From contig UPYI01000008.1 of assembly GCA_900538555.1 (NCBI GenBank), positions 118,279-182,278 on the forward strand: a DNA stretch of 64,000 nt. Reading direction: 5' to 3'. The notes under the pieces were generated by a model. The model did no database searches, was not told where the DNA came from, and saw only the letters and a program-made list of their open reading frames with translations. This document shows, one piece after another, positions 1-9,941 of this stretch. The position numbers and the translations under genes are program-made. Origin of the DNA: an uncultured Porphyromonadaceae bacterium. GTDB lineage: Bacteria; Bacteroidota; Bacteroidia; Bacteroidales; Barnesiellaceae. Each line of letters starts with the position of its first letter. Positions within the stretch are counted from its first letter, which is position 1.

Positions 1-1463
1 CCGCCAATCTTACCGAATGCCATGAACCGTTTATCGAAATGGTGAAAGATGTTGCCGTCACCGGCGCCGAAACCGCCCGACAGATGTACGGAGCCCGCGG
101 ATGGGTGCTCCATCACAACACGGATATATGGCGTACTACCGGTGCGGTCGATAACAATTCCGTAGGCGTATGGCCTACCTGCAACGCATGGTTCTGCTCC
201 CACCTCTACGAGAAGTATCTCTTCTCCGGCGACCGCACCTACCTTGCCGAGATCTATCCCGTGCTCAAAGGATGCTCGCAATTCTTCCAAGACTTCATGG
301 TGAAAGATCCCAATACCGGCTACATGGTCGTATGCCCCTCCAACTCACCCGAAAATCATCCGGGGATCGGTTCGTACACAGAGAACAACAAGTCATACAA
401 TCTCGCAATCTTCGGCGGTGTAGCCATGGACAACCAGATGGTCTACGATGTGCTCAAAAACACAGCGGAAGCAGCCCGCATCCTCGGGGTAGATGCCGAT
501 TTTGCCAATGAGCTCGATCTCCTCAAAGCAAATATCACGCCCTACAAGATCGGTCGTTACGGTCAGGTACAGGAATGGCAGGACGATCTCGACCGAGAAT
601 CGACATCCCACCGTCACCTTTCTCACCTTTGGGGTGCTTATCCCGGTCGTCAGGTCTCTCCTTACGAAAATCCGACGATCTTCCAAGGGGTTCACAATTC
701 GCTCGTAGGTCGCGGCGATGCAGCACGCGGCTGGTCGATGGGATGGAAAGTCTGCGAATGGGCACGTATGCTCGACGGAGACCACGCCCTCAGAATTATC
801 CGCACACAGCTCCGGCTCGTATCGCCCAACATCACTTCGAGCGACCCCAACGGCGGAACTTATGCGAACATGTTCGACAGCCATGCGCCTTTCCAGATCG
901 ACGGTAACTTCGGCTGCTGTGCAGGTATTGCCGAAATGCTCCTTCAAAGCCACGCCGGATTCATCCACCTTCTTCCCGCCCTCCCGGCAGAATGGGCTGA
1001 CGGCAATGTCAAAGGACTAAGAGCACGCGGCGGTTTTGAAATCACGGAGCTCGAATGGAAAAACGGTAAAGTCGTTTCCGTCAAAGTAAAATCGACCGTA
1101 GGCGGCAATCTGCGTCTGCGTTCCAACACGCCCCTGCATTATGCAGACGGCTCGGCGCTCACCGTAGCCGCAGGCGAGAACACCAACTCACTTACCCAGC
1201 CCTACAACATGCCCGATCCGATCGTAGCAGACAAGAATAAGATTCCCGAAACGGTTCTTCCCACTACTTATCTCTACGACATTCCGACGACCGCCGGTGA
1301 GGAAATAACCCTTACGGATGGCAATACCTCCGATATCATCGCTATCGAGACCATCCGGAGCGAAAAAGCCGAGTACTACGACATACTCGGCCGCAAAGTC
1401 GATCGCAACAGCTACAAAGGGATCATCATCTCGTCAAACGGAGAAAAATTCATCAACCGATAA
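1..1463 (+). CDS. GH95 alpha-L-fucosidase, C-terminal part (5' end outside window)
   Basis: The frame is open to the left edge, so the N-terminus is missing; the first in-window ATG (39) is internal. The product resembles the catalytic toroid and C-terminal domain of GH95 enzymes, which remove alpha-1,2-fucose (or related galactose) by inversion. Visible family landmarks are the HHNTDIW motif near the start (the Asn residues that activate water), the EWQDD segment carrying the likely general acid Glu, and the [14 protein letters not shown] block. After the catalytic part comes a beta domain and a tail (YYDILGRKV...YKGIIIS...FINR) resembling T9SS-type sorting tails, so surface export is inferred. 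The pectin methylesterase follows after 9 bp, suggesting one operon for a fucosylated plant pectin or hemicellulose. Family call is firm; linkage preference is not determined. Confidence 0.9.
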   Translation, partial: ANLTECHEPFIEMVKDVAVTGAETARQMYGARGWVLHHNTDIWRTTGAVDNNSVGVWPTCNAWFCSHLYEKYLFSGDRTYLAEIYPVLKGCSQFFQDFMVKDPNTGYMVVCPSNSPENHPGIGSYTENNKSYNLAIFGGVAMDNQMVYDVLKNTAEAARILGVDADFANELDLLKANITPYKIGRYGQVQEWQDDLDRESTSHRHLSHLWGAYPGRQVSPYENPTIFQGVHNSLVGRGDAARGWSMGWKVCEWARMLDGDHALRIIRTQLRLVSPNITSSDPNGGTYANMFDSHAPFQIDGNFGCCAGIAEMLLQSHAGFIHLLPALPAEWADGNVKGLRARGGFEITELEWKNGKVVSVKVKSTVGGNLRLRSNTPLHYADGSALTVAAGENTNSLTQPYNMPDPIVADKNKIPETVLPTTYLYDIPTTAGEEITLTDGNTSDIIAIETIRSEKAEYYDILGRKVDRNSYKGIIISSNGEKFINR

Positions 1464-1472
1464 TTCAAAATC

Positions 1473-4400
1473 ATGAAAACGAAATTATTATCATCTCTCG
1501 CCATTATGGCTGTCCTCGCAGCCAATGCCGCGACGGTAGATGTCGATACATCCAATTTCAGCAGCGCATACGACGCTGCTTCCGACGGTGACATTCTACT
1601 TCTTTCGGAAGGTGCATACGGTGGCACTCTGACATTTCCATCAGCCAAAACCGTCACATTAAAAGCAGCCGATGGCGCCGAAGTGAAATTCGGCGGCGTA
1701 TTCCGTGCAAACGATGAATCTATTTCCGGCGGAGGCATCGTATTGGACGGACTCAAAATCGACATAACGGACAGCTACTTCATCAATCTCGACAAATGCG
1801 GCGACATCGCCCGCATCGAGGTGAAGAACTGCGATATATCCAATATCGCACGATGCTTTCTGCGCACCAACAATGCAAATTACTCCCTATCGGAAATCTC
1901 GTTCGACAACTGTATCATAAGCAATTGCGGATCGGGCGGGTGGAACTTCATGTATCCCAAGCACAAAGTCGGAAAGGTTTCGGTCACCAACTCGACCCTT
2001 TATAATTACATCAACGGGGAGAGCTTCTTTATGCCCAATCAGGCATACACCGACAACGACTTCACTTTCGTATTTACCAACAACACGGTGTACCGCTGGG
2101 GTAAATCCAACGACCGCGCCCTCTGCAAGACAGAAGGTAAATACAGTGCCAATTCCACCTATACGTTCAAAGACAACATCGTATATAAAGGTGGAACGGA
2201 TGCCGTCAAGCCCCAGATGTTGCAATCCAACACCGGTTCACTGACCGCGACCAACAACCTTGTGATCGACTACAACGGCTATAACCTCGGCTCCGGCGAC
2301 AAGAATATCCAAGACCTCTCGATCGAAGATATGGGTATCGCCGAACTTCCGTTCCCAGCACCCGACTCAGGCGACTTCACCATCGTTTCGAGCTCGCCTT
2401 TGGCTACCGCCTCGACTACGGGCGGTGTCCTCGGCGATCCCCGATGGCTCAAAACCGTGCATGCGGCTGTCAATCTCACCGTCACTGCATCCCCCGAAGA
2501 AGGAGGTACGGTATCCCCCGCAAATGCCACATATGAAACCGGCGATGCCGTGACCGCAACAGCGACTGCCAACTATGGCTATCGCTTCAAGGAGTGGCGC
2601 GATGCGTCGGGAAATGTCGTCTCCTCTGAAAACCCATATAGTTTCGACATCACAGCCGAAACCGCACTCACCGGTATCTTCACTGCCGTCCCCACCTACT
2701 CGCTCACCGTAGCCAAAGAGGGAGACGGGGCAAAATGGGGTCAAGTAAATCTCACCCCCGAACCCGTCAATGGCATCTACGAAGAGGCGACCGAGGTAGT
2801 AGCTTCGGTTATTCCCAACTCCGTGACTTTGTTCCTCTACTGGGAAGACGGTTCTATCGCTCCCGTACGTTCCGTGACCATGAACGAAGACAAGAATCTG
2901 ACTGCATCGTTCGATGTCGTCCCGTTCATCGTAGCATGGGACTTCCCCACGCAGGAACCCCGCGGGAACCGCCCGGCAGATTATGCTTTCACCACCGACA
3001 ATACCGGTCTGTTTTCACTCTACAACGGTGACGGTTCATCGACCAACTGGGGGCACTCCACACGCACATTCAGCGGTATAGAACACAACTGTCCGCGCCG
3101 TTACACCAACTATGCCGACATGTCGAATCCCCGTTACTTCGAAGCCAAATTCAACACAGCCGGCTACACGAACATCCGTCTCCACTTCCTCGCAGGTGCC
3201 GACAACGGATGTGTCCACTCCAAACAGCTTGTCCAATACTCGACCGACGGTTCGACATACCAGCCTCTGGCAACCTTTGAGCCGCGGCTCAATGAATGGG
3301 TCGAAAAGAACATCACCATCCCCGACGGTCTTGGCTCGGTCTTTATCCGCTGGATCGGCGATACGACCTCCGAGTTTATGGGTTCTGCCAAAGACGGTGA
3401 TACGGAAGGGTTCTATCTCGCCGACATCGTGGTATATGCCGACCGGGAGAGCGTCAATGACACCGAAGCTCCCGTACTTCTCGGCAGTTCTCCGGCTGAC
3501 GGATCAAATTCCGCCTCTGCCAAAGGTTCGTTCGTACTCACATTCAACGAACGGGTGAAAGCGGGCACAGGCGACATCACCCTCAACGGCACTACGCTCG
3601 ATGGAGTTTACGGATCGCGTACCGTGACCCTCCCCTATAAAGGTCTCGAATACGGAACAGCCTACACCCTCAATATACCGGATGGAGCCATCACCGACAT
3701 GAGCGGCAATGCGTTTGCCGGAATCGACATCAATTTCTCGACCATGGAACGCCCCGTTCCCGCCAAGCGTGTATTCGATGCTGTCGTGGCAGCCGACGGT
3801 ACGGGCAACTACACAACAGTGCAGGCAGCCATCGATGCAGTTCCCGACAACCGTATCGCCCCTTGGATCATCTTCATCAAGAACGGTGAATATGAAGAGC
3901 TCGTGACCGTCCCCGAATCGAAACCGTTCATTCACCTCATCGGTCAGGACAGGGATAAAACCATCATCAGTTTCTGGATCAACAACGGCGGCGCGACCGA
4001 CAAGGGGTGGGAATACTCCACCAACAATCCCGCATCGGCAACTTACGGAAAGAGCGGTGTCTTCGAACTTCGCGCCTCCGACTTCTATGCCGAGAACATC
4101 TCGTTCATAGACAGCTACGGTGTTGAGACCAAAAACGGTCCTATGGGGCAAGCCATGAATTCAAGAAGCGATCGGGCATCGTTCAACAACTGTGCGTTCC
4201 GGTCGTTCCAAGACACATGGTACACCAACATCCAGACACCGTCCTATCGCCACTATATCAACAACTGTTTCATCGAAGGTGCTGTCGATTTCTTCTACGG
4301 GCAAGGAGAAATCTATGTCGAAAATACGACCTTCAACCTCGTTCGCGACGGCTCGGTAATCACAGCTCCGGGGCACAAACCGAGTACAGAATACGGTTAT

Positions 4401-5117
4401 GTGTTTGACCGTTGCACCGTGGAGAGTGCCTATTCGAACCACACCTACGGTCGTGCATGGCAAAGTGAGCCTATCGCGGTCTGGCTCAACACGACATTGA
4501 AAACCACCATCAAACCCGAAGGATGGTCTACTTGGCATATCGCCCCGAAACTCTTTGCCGAGTTCAATACTACCGACTCCAACGGCGATCCGGTAGATCT
4601 CACCAATCGGCGCACGGTCTATCCCACCGACGATAACGGAGAGATGACACGGCAGGCAATCCTTTCTGCCGAAGAAGCCGCCCGCTACACTTACGAGAAC
4701 GTGACCGCCGGCACAGACGACTGGAATCCGCGCAAATACTTCGAAGAAGTAGCCGCTCCTGCCATGAATGCCAACACATCGCAACTCTCGTGGGACGAAT
4801 CGCCCTACGCCATCTGCTATGTGATTATAGACCCGGATGAAAAAGTCGAGGCTTTCACTACCGAGACGAGCTACACACCTGCCAAACAGGGTACATATAC
4901 AATAAAGGCAGTCAATGAGTACGGATCGCTCAGCCAACCGTCCTATATCAAGATCAACACGGGCATCGCTTCGATCGACACGGCTAACCAAGTAGAGAAA
5001 ACCGTCTACTACAATGCCCAGGGCATCTTCTCCACCACCCCGTTTACCGGGCTCAACATTGTGGTGGAATATATGTATGACGGCTCAACGAAGACTTCAA
5101 AAAAGATGATAAAGTAA
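1473..5117 (+). CDS. Secreted multidomain pectin methylesterase (CE8) with N-terminal beta-helix
   Basis: 1214 aa, several times the length of a simple pectinesterase. Order: signal peptide (about 1-19), parallel beta-helix-like region (20-310) with many NNxxY/FxNCxI turns, two InlB/bacterial-repeat-like domains (about 333-480, GGTVSP...YRFKEW), a beta-sandwich resembling a carbohydrate-binding domain (487-655), an SbsA-type Ig-like domain (663-765), the CE8 catalytic beta-helix (about 768-1085) and a C-terminal Fn3/tail region. CE8 motifs are present in order: GNYTTVQAAIDAVP, GPMGQAMN, DTWYTN (~913), GAVDFFYG with catalytic Asp (~938) and YGRAWQ with the Arg (~993). It should demethylate homogalacturonan outside the cytoplasm. 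The C-terminus (YYNAQG...MIK) is a divergent sorting-type tail. Co-transcription with the GH95 gene is likely. Confidence 0.9.
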   Translation: MKTKLLSSLAIMAVLAANAATVDVDTSNFSSAYDAASDGDILLLSEGAYGGTLTFPSAKTVTLKAADGAEVKFGGVFRANDESISGGGIVLDGLKIDITDSYFINLDKCGDIARIEVKNCDISNIARCFLRTNNANYSLSEISFDNCIISNCGSGGWNFMYPKHKVGKVSVTNSTLYNYINGESFFMPNQAYTDNDFTFVFTNNTVYRWGKSNDRALCKTEGKYSANSTYTFKDNIVYKGGTDAVKPQMLQSNTGSLTATNNLVIDYNGYNLGSGDKNIQDLSIEDMGIAELPFPAPDSGDFTIVSSSPLATASTTGGVLGDPRWLKTVHAAVNLTVTASPEEGGTVSPANATYETGDAVTATATANYGYRFKEWRDASGNVVSSENPYSFDITAETALTGIFTAVPTYSLTVAKEGDGAKWGQVNLTPEPVNGIYEEATEVVASVIPNSVTLFLYWEDGSIAPVRSVTMNEDKNLTASFDVVPFIVAWDFPTQEPRGNRPADYAFTTDNTGLFSLYNGDGSSTNWGHSTRTFSGIEHNCPRRYTNYADMSNPRYFEAKFNTAGYTNIRLHFLAGADNGCVHSKQLVQYSTDGSTYQPLATFEPRLNEWVEKNITIPDGLGSVFIRWIGDTTSEFMGSAKDGDTEGFYLADIVVYADRESVNDTEAPVLLGSSPADGSNSASAKGSFVLTFNERVKAGTGDITLNGTTLDGVYGSRTVTLPYKGLEYGTAYTLNIPDGAITDMSGNAFAGIDINFSTMERPVPAKRVFDAVVAADGTGNYTTVQAAIDAVPDNRIAPWIIFIKNGEYEELVTVPESKPFIHLIGQDRDKTIISFWINNGGATDKGWEYSTNNPASATYGKSGVFELRASDFYAENISFIDSYGVETKNGPMGQAMNSRSDRASFNNCAFRSFQDTWYTNIQTPSYRHYINNCFIEGAVDFFYGQGEIYVENTTFNLVRDGSVITAPGHKPSTEYGYVFDRCTVESAYSNHTYGRAWQSEPIAVWLNTTLKTTIKPEGWSTWHIAPKLFAEFNTTDSNGDPVDLTNRRTVYPTDDNGEMTRQAILSAEEAARYTYENVTAGTDDWNPRKYFEEVAAPAMNANTSQLSWDESPYAICYVIIDPDEKVEAFTTETSYTPAKQGTYTIKAVNEYGSLSQPSYIKINTGIASIDTANQVEKTVYYNAQGIFSTTPFTGLNIVVEYMYDGSTKTSKKMIK

Positions 5118-5217
5118 TTCACGGATAAATCTCCGGAGCACCGTCCCATGCAGAAACGGGACAAAGCAGACAAACGACGGGGATATACCGAAATACCTAA
5201 TTTAAGAGAATTGAACT

Positions 5218-5253
5218 GCCCCCTAAAAGTTTTGTGTCTAACTTTTGGGGGGC
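5218..5253. terminator. Strong hairpin, possible terminator or IS-end remnant
   Basis: Two 14-nt arms (GCCCCCTAAAAGTT and AACTTTTGGGGGGC) pair completely with a single T:G wobble around an 8-nt loop. It lies 100 bp after the pectinesterase stop. There is no T-run on either side, so it is not a classical intrinsic terminator. The left arm with its preceding bases (TGAACTGCCCCCTAAAAGTT) resembles the termini of IS3-family (IS150-type) elements, and the right arm read on the minus strand resembles the same end. Either a processing/termination hairpin or two abutting IS ends. Confidence 0.5.
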
Positions 5254-5934
5254 ATTACGTATAGACAAACTTAGATGAAAGACATCTCATAATAAGTAGA
5301 TGCTTGTCAAGAAAATCACTTGAATCACTTTGCAGAGTACGCGCCGCAGATACGAGTCTCGCCACTACTGAGCCTCCTCGTCCATTCTTTCATGCTATTC
5401 TTTGGAACAGTCTTTTTTATAACTCCAACGAGTTAGAGTTCAGCAAAAAGTCATAAATACTTATAAATGATTTTCCGCTACGCCTTACGCCCGTTACAAT
5501 TTTTATTCGCTGATTATGCCGGCGAGCGATAAGCCTATTAAGATATATATCGCGCTTTATCAATCTCATCTCATTTTAAATTTATGTCACATGTGACAAT
5601 TTTCTAAAACAAAGATCGGAATAATTTTAATACGATGCAAATCACTTAACCATTCAGAGTCTTTCACCCTTCCAGAAATTCTAATAAAAAGAGTACCGGC
5701 TTATAACATCTATCCACACAAAACCCGTCCGCAATCCGTACGATCGGCGATTGCACATATCGTTCTTTTTTATTAATATTGCATACATCATTCCATTCTA
5801 TCAGTCCCAATAGAAGAACACAACCCAATGAAACATTTTTCAAAAACGATACCACAAAACCCGCAGAAAATGTTTTGTGGCATTTTATTACATCGGCTTG
5901 CAATATTATTGCATCTGCAAGACGGAACAAAACA

Positions 5935-5942
5935 TATATTTG
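5935..5942 (+). promoter_or_regulatory. Promoter -7 box for the hybrid regulator and sus operon
   Basis: TATATTTG matches the Bacteroidota -7 consensus TAnnTTTG. A TTG lies about 23 nt upstream (5909-5911) where the -33 element is expected. The regulator starts 45 bp downstream. Confidence 0.6.
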
Positions 5943-5987
5943 CTTACCGAAATAAAAACATGCACTTGCTCAGTTAAACTATAAACC

Positions 5988-8900
5988 GTGAAAAAACAAT
6001 TCATCATATTTTTGGCTATCGTCGGCTTCACTCAACTTGCCGGTGCATCCCTGTACCGCAGCTACCAGACCGAAGACGGACTTTCACACAACAGCGTATG
6101 GGCAGCCATGCAAGACAGCCGCGGCTTCATGTGGTTCGGCACGAACGACGGGCTGAACCGCTTCGACGGGTTGAATTTCAAAGTGTACCGGCGCATCGAC
6201 AACGACAGCCTCAGCTTAGGCAATAATTTCATACACTGCCTGCTCGAATCGCCCGGCGGCGACATTCTCGTAGGAACGAAAGAAGGGCTATACAGCTACC
6301 GGTCCGACAGCGACAATTTCCGGCATATCCCCCTCGACGGTCACCGGTTCGGCGATGACCGCAACAGTATCCACTGCCTGTTGCTCGACAAATCGGGACA
6401 TCTGTGGGTAGGCTGTTACGGGCAGGGCATCTACTGCCTCGATTCCGACCTGAAAGTAATCAAGCACTTCGGCGACAAGAATATGCCGTCGCGCTTCGTC
6501 ACCGCCATGGCTCTCGATATATCGGGCGCGATATGGGTGGGAACGGACAACGCCGGACTTTTCCATCTCGATCCCGTCACCGGGAAAACGACCGAAACAC
6601 CCATATCGAAAGCCAACATACAGACGATGTACCGCCAAAGCAACAATACGCTCTGGTTGGGAACTTCGACCGACGGTCTTTTCCATTTCGACCCGCTCTC
6701 CTATACCGTAAAACATATCACGCATGTCACGGCGACCTCCATCCCCGTACACGATATCAAGGCACTGACCCCTTACAGTGCAAACGAACTGATACTCGGA
6801 TCGAAAGACGGGCTGCTGAAACTCGATTGCAGCACACACCGGCTGCAAATGTTCGACGACGGTTCTTCTTTCGACAATCTACCCGATAAAAGTATCTTCG
6901 CGATCACTCGCGACAACGAAGGTGGTCTGTGGCTCGGAACTTATTTCTACGGCGTATGCTACCGTTCGCCGCGAGTCAATGCCTTTTCATTCTATCAATC
7001 GAGACAAAACGACGAGAGACGCGCAAAATCGAACAACATCGTCAAGCGCATCGTCGAAACGCCCGACGGCAATATCGTGTTCACGTCGAACAGCAGCGGT
7101 ATCAGCACGTTCAACCCCGCGACGCGTCATATCACGGTATTCCCGGTAACGGGGTTGTCCGACAACGTACAAGGAATCATGGCAAACGGCGACGAGCTGT
7201 GGATCAGTGATTACGATCGCGGCATAGTCGTTACCTCCTACCCTTCCGGCAAAACAATCGCCACCTATACCACCGCCGACAGCCTGCCGTCGAATGTGGT
7301 GAACACCATGTACCGTACTTCGCGCGGACATATCTACGCGGGCACTTCGCGCGGAGCGGCATTCTTAGACGGCAAGACATTCCGGCATATACCCGCCTTG
7401 CAGTCGGCATCGGTCATGACGATACTCGAAGACTACAAGGGCAACCTTTGGTTCGCCACACACTTCCACGGGCTTTTCAGGATGACTCCCGACGGCACTT
7501 TCACGAACTACGTGAACTGTACCGGCGACAGCACCACCCTCCCCGGCAACAATATAAACAACATCTTCCTCGATTCGCGCGGAATGCTCTGGACCGGAAC
7601 GGAAGGCGAAGGGCTCGCCCTGTTCAACCCGACTACCGGGAAAGTAGAACGCCGGCTTACCGAAGCCAACGGCGGTCTGCCGTCGAATATAATATACTCC
7701 GCCCAAGAGGACATGACGGGGAATATATGGGTTTCGACCGGCGGCGGACTTGTAAAGATTTCAGCCGAGGATTACTCTATCCAGAACTTCCGTTACCTCG
7801 AAAATCTCCTGAAAATCCATTACACCCACAACTCCTCCGTGCGTTCAAGTGCAGGCGGAATACTGTACTTCGGCGGTTCGGGAGGATTCATCGCATTCGA
7901 TCCGGCAGCCATCCGGTCCAACGACATCGTTCCGACGGTACGTATCACCGATTTCTACGTCAATGGGCAACACGACCGGCGTCCCACCTGCGAAAAGTCC
8001 AAGATAGAACTGGCAGCTTCCGAATCCACTTTCGGCTTCGATGTGGCATGCCTAAGCTACCTGTCGCCCGAACAGAATACCGTGGCTTTCCGCCTCGCCG
8101 GTTTCGACCGCGACTGGAAAACCCTGCCCGGCACCGACCGGCATATAGATTACATGAACATTCCCGCCGGCAAATATACCCTGCAAATAAAAGGCTCGAA
8201 CAACGACGGTGTATGGAGCAAACCCATTGAGCTGAGCATCGTGATCAACCGACCGTTCATGCTGTCGAATGTCATGCTGGTCGTCTATATACTTTTGCTC
8301 GGACTGACCGTCTATATTCTTAAACGGCAGCTCGATGCTTCCCACCGCCGCAAAATGGTGAAGTTCAGCCACGCCAAAGAGAAAGAGCTGTATGAAGCCA
8401 AAATCGGGTTCTTCACCAACATAGCACACGAAATCCGCACACCGCTGTCGCTGATCAGTGCTCCGCTCGATGCCATTCTGAATTCCGGCGACGGCAACGA
8501 ACGTACCCAGCGCAACCTTGCCGTGATGAAAAGCAACGTGCAGCGACTTCTGGAACTCATCAACCAGCTGCTCGATTTCCGGAAAGTAGAGTCGCAGTTC
8601 ATGCGTCTGAATTTCAGCCGTTGCGATGTCACCGAAATCGTACAAGGAATCTGCAACCGTTATGAGGAATTTACCAGCCTGCACAGCATCACCCTCGACC
8701 GTAGCGGAATAGAGCCCGGAATAGAATGCAATCTCGATCCCGAGGCTTTCGAAAAGATCGTCGGCAACCTGATGTCCAACGCCATGAAATTCGCCGACAA
8801 GCGTATCAGCGTAGCCATGCACCTCGACCGGCAGGGGCAAATGCTCCGTTTAGAAATCACCGACGACGGTCCGGGAATCAAAGAAAAAGATATAAAGCGC

Positions 8901-9917
8901 ATTTTCGAATCGTTCTATCAGGTCGATGACCACGGGAAACATCCGGGATCCGGACTCGGCTTACCTCTCGCCCAAAGTCTTGCCAAGATGCACAACGGCG
9001 AGATAACCGTCGAATCGGAGTACGGACACGGAAGCCGGTTCATCCTCACCCTGCCGACCACCCTGCCCGCCGAGGACGCAAGCGACACCGAATCGCAACC
9101 CGACGACACCAATACGGAAACGGCGGAAACATCTGCCGGCGGAAACCGCTCGTTATCTACCTTGCTCGTCGTAGAGGATAACGACGAACTGCGAACGTTC
9201 ATAACAGACAACCTTACCGACTCGTTCAACGTCCTGTCGGCAGCAAACGGCGTCGAGGCATTTGCCGTTCTCGAAAACAAGAACGTCGATATAATCATCT
9301 CCGACATCATGATGCCCAACATGGACGGCATAGAACTTTGCCGTGCCGTGAGAAGCAACCCCACTTTCTCGCACCTGCCGGTCATCCTGCTTTCGGCAAA
9401 GACCGACATCGAAACCAAAGTGGAAGGACTGAACATCGGTGCCGATGCCTACATCGAAAAACCGTTCTCGATAGAACAGTTGCGTGCACAGGCTATGAGC
9501 ATCCTCGAAAGCCGGCGCCGCCTGCGCGAGAACTTCATAAAATCGCCGCTCGATTTTTATAAGAAGCCCCACGCCGAAGATATTCAGGAATCGGAGAATG
9601 CTGAGTTCGTCAAGAAGCTCAACGAACTGATTCTCGACAATCTCACCAACGCCGACTTCAATATCGACGGTCTGGCACGCATGTTCTACATGAGCCGCTC
9701 CAACTTCCACAAACGGGTGAAAGGGATCACCGGCAAGACGCCGAACGACTACATCCGGATCGTACGGCTGAGCAAAAGTGCCGAACTGCTTGCCACCGGT
9801 CGCTACCAGATTATCGAAGTGTGCTATATGGTCGGGTTCAACACGCCGTCCTACTTCTCGAAATGCTTCTTCGAACATTTCGGAAAACTGCCCAAAGATT
9901 ACATAAACGATCTATAA
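5988..9917 (+). CDS. Hybrid two-component system regulator (HTCS) of the PUL
   Basis: 1309 aa, normal for this family. Signal peptide (1-20), about a dozen Reg_prop/two-bladed propeller repeats (GLWLGTYFYGVC-type, about 25-640), a Y_Y_Y domain (about 650-755), one membrane helix (about 756-779), HisKA with phospho-acceptor His814 in HEIRTPLS, HATPase (N box about 927, DDGPGIK about 959, GSGLGL about 988), a receiver domain with phospho-acceptor Asp1106 in SDIMMPN, and an AraC HTH (about 1210-1305). The periplasmic propeller is expected to bind an oligosaccharide from the target glycan, and the same chain then phosphorylates itself and binds DNA. SusC begins 24 bp after its stop, so the regulator is probably transcribed with the transport genes. 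Confidence 0.96.
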   Translation: MKKQFIIFLAIVGFTQLAGASLYRSYQTEDGLSHNSVWAAMQDSRGFMWFGTNDGLNRFDGLNFKVYRRIDNDSLSLGNNFIHCLLESPGGDILVGTKEGLYSYRSDSDNFRHIPLDGHRFGDDRNSIHCLLLDKSGHLWVGCYGQGIYCLDSDLKVIKHFGDKNMPSRFVTAMALDISGAIWVGTDNAGLFHLDPVTGKTTETPISKANIQTMYRQSNNTLWLGTSTDGLFHFDPLSYTVKHITHVTATSIPVHDIKALTPYSANELILGSKDGLLKLDCSTHRLQMFDDGSSFDNLPDKSIFAITRDNEGGLWLGTYFYGVCYRSPRVNAFSFYQSRQNDERRAKSNNIVKRIVETPDGNIVFTSNSSGISTFNPATRHITVFPVTGLSDNVQGIMANGDELWISDYDRGIVVTSYPSGKTIATYTTADSLPSNVVNTMYRTSRGHIYAGTSRGAAFLDGKTFRHIPALQSASVMTILEDYKGNLWFATHFHGLFRMTPDGTFTNYVNCTGDSTTLPGNNINNIFLDSRGMLWTGTEGEGLALFNPTTGKVERRLTEANGGLPSNIIYSAQEDMTGNIWVSTGGGLVKISAEDYSIQNFRYLENLLKIHYTHNSSVRSSAGGILYFGGSGGFIAFDPAAIRSNDIVPTVRITDFYVNGQHDRRPTCEKSKIELAASESTFGFDVACLSYLSPEQNTVAFRLAGFDRDWKTLPGTDRHIDYMNIPAGKYTLQIKGSNNDGVWSKPIELSIVINRPFMLSNVMLVVYILLLGLTVYILKRQLDASHRRKMVKFSHAKEKELYEAKIGFFTNIAHEIRTPLSLISAPLDAILNSGDGNERTQRNLAVMKSNVQRLLELINQLLDFRKVESQFMRLNFSRCDVTEIVQGICNRYEEFTSLHSITLDRSGIEPGIECNLDPEAFEKIVGNLMSNAMKFADKRISVAMHLDRQGQMLRLEITDDGPGIKEKDIKRIFESFYQVDDHGKHPGSGLGLPLAQSLAKMHNGEITVESEYGHGSRFILTLPTTLPAEDASDTESQPDDTNTETAETSAGGNRSLSTLLVVEDNDELRTFITDNLTDSFNVLSAANGVEAFAVLENKNVDIIISDIMMPNMDGIELCRAVRSNPTFSHLPVILLSAKTDIETKVEGLNIGADAYIEKPFSIEQLRAQAMSILESRRRLRENFIKSPLDFYKKPHAEDIQESENAEFVKKLNELILDNLTNADFNIDGLARMFYMSRSNFHKRVKGITGKTPNDYIRIVRLSKSAELLATGRYQIIEVCYMVGFNTPSYFSKCFFEHFGKLPKDYINDL

Positions 9918-9941
9918 AATAACCTATTAACAACTTATCGA

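Larger units (their letters stand above)
5118..5987. other. 870-bp non-coding spacer between two glycan loci
   Basis: No convincing gene on either strand; the only longer frame (5664-5930, minus) has no recognisable motif. The stretch looks AT-rich toward 5560-5980. It contains the hairpin at 5218-5253 and ends with a Bacteroidota-type promoter before the regulator gene. The part at 5255-5560 shows short broken frames and could be decayed mobile DNA, but nothing there could be identified. Confidence 0.6.

Noticed and set aside
5664..5930. 88-codon minus-strand frame in the spacer before the regulator
   Set aside because: AT-rich, no motif, and it overlaps the likely promoter region.
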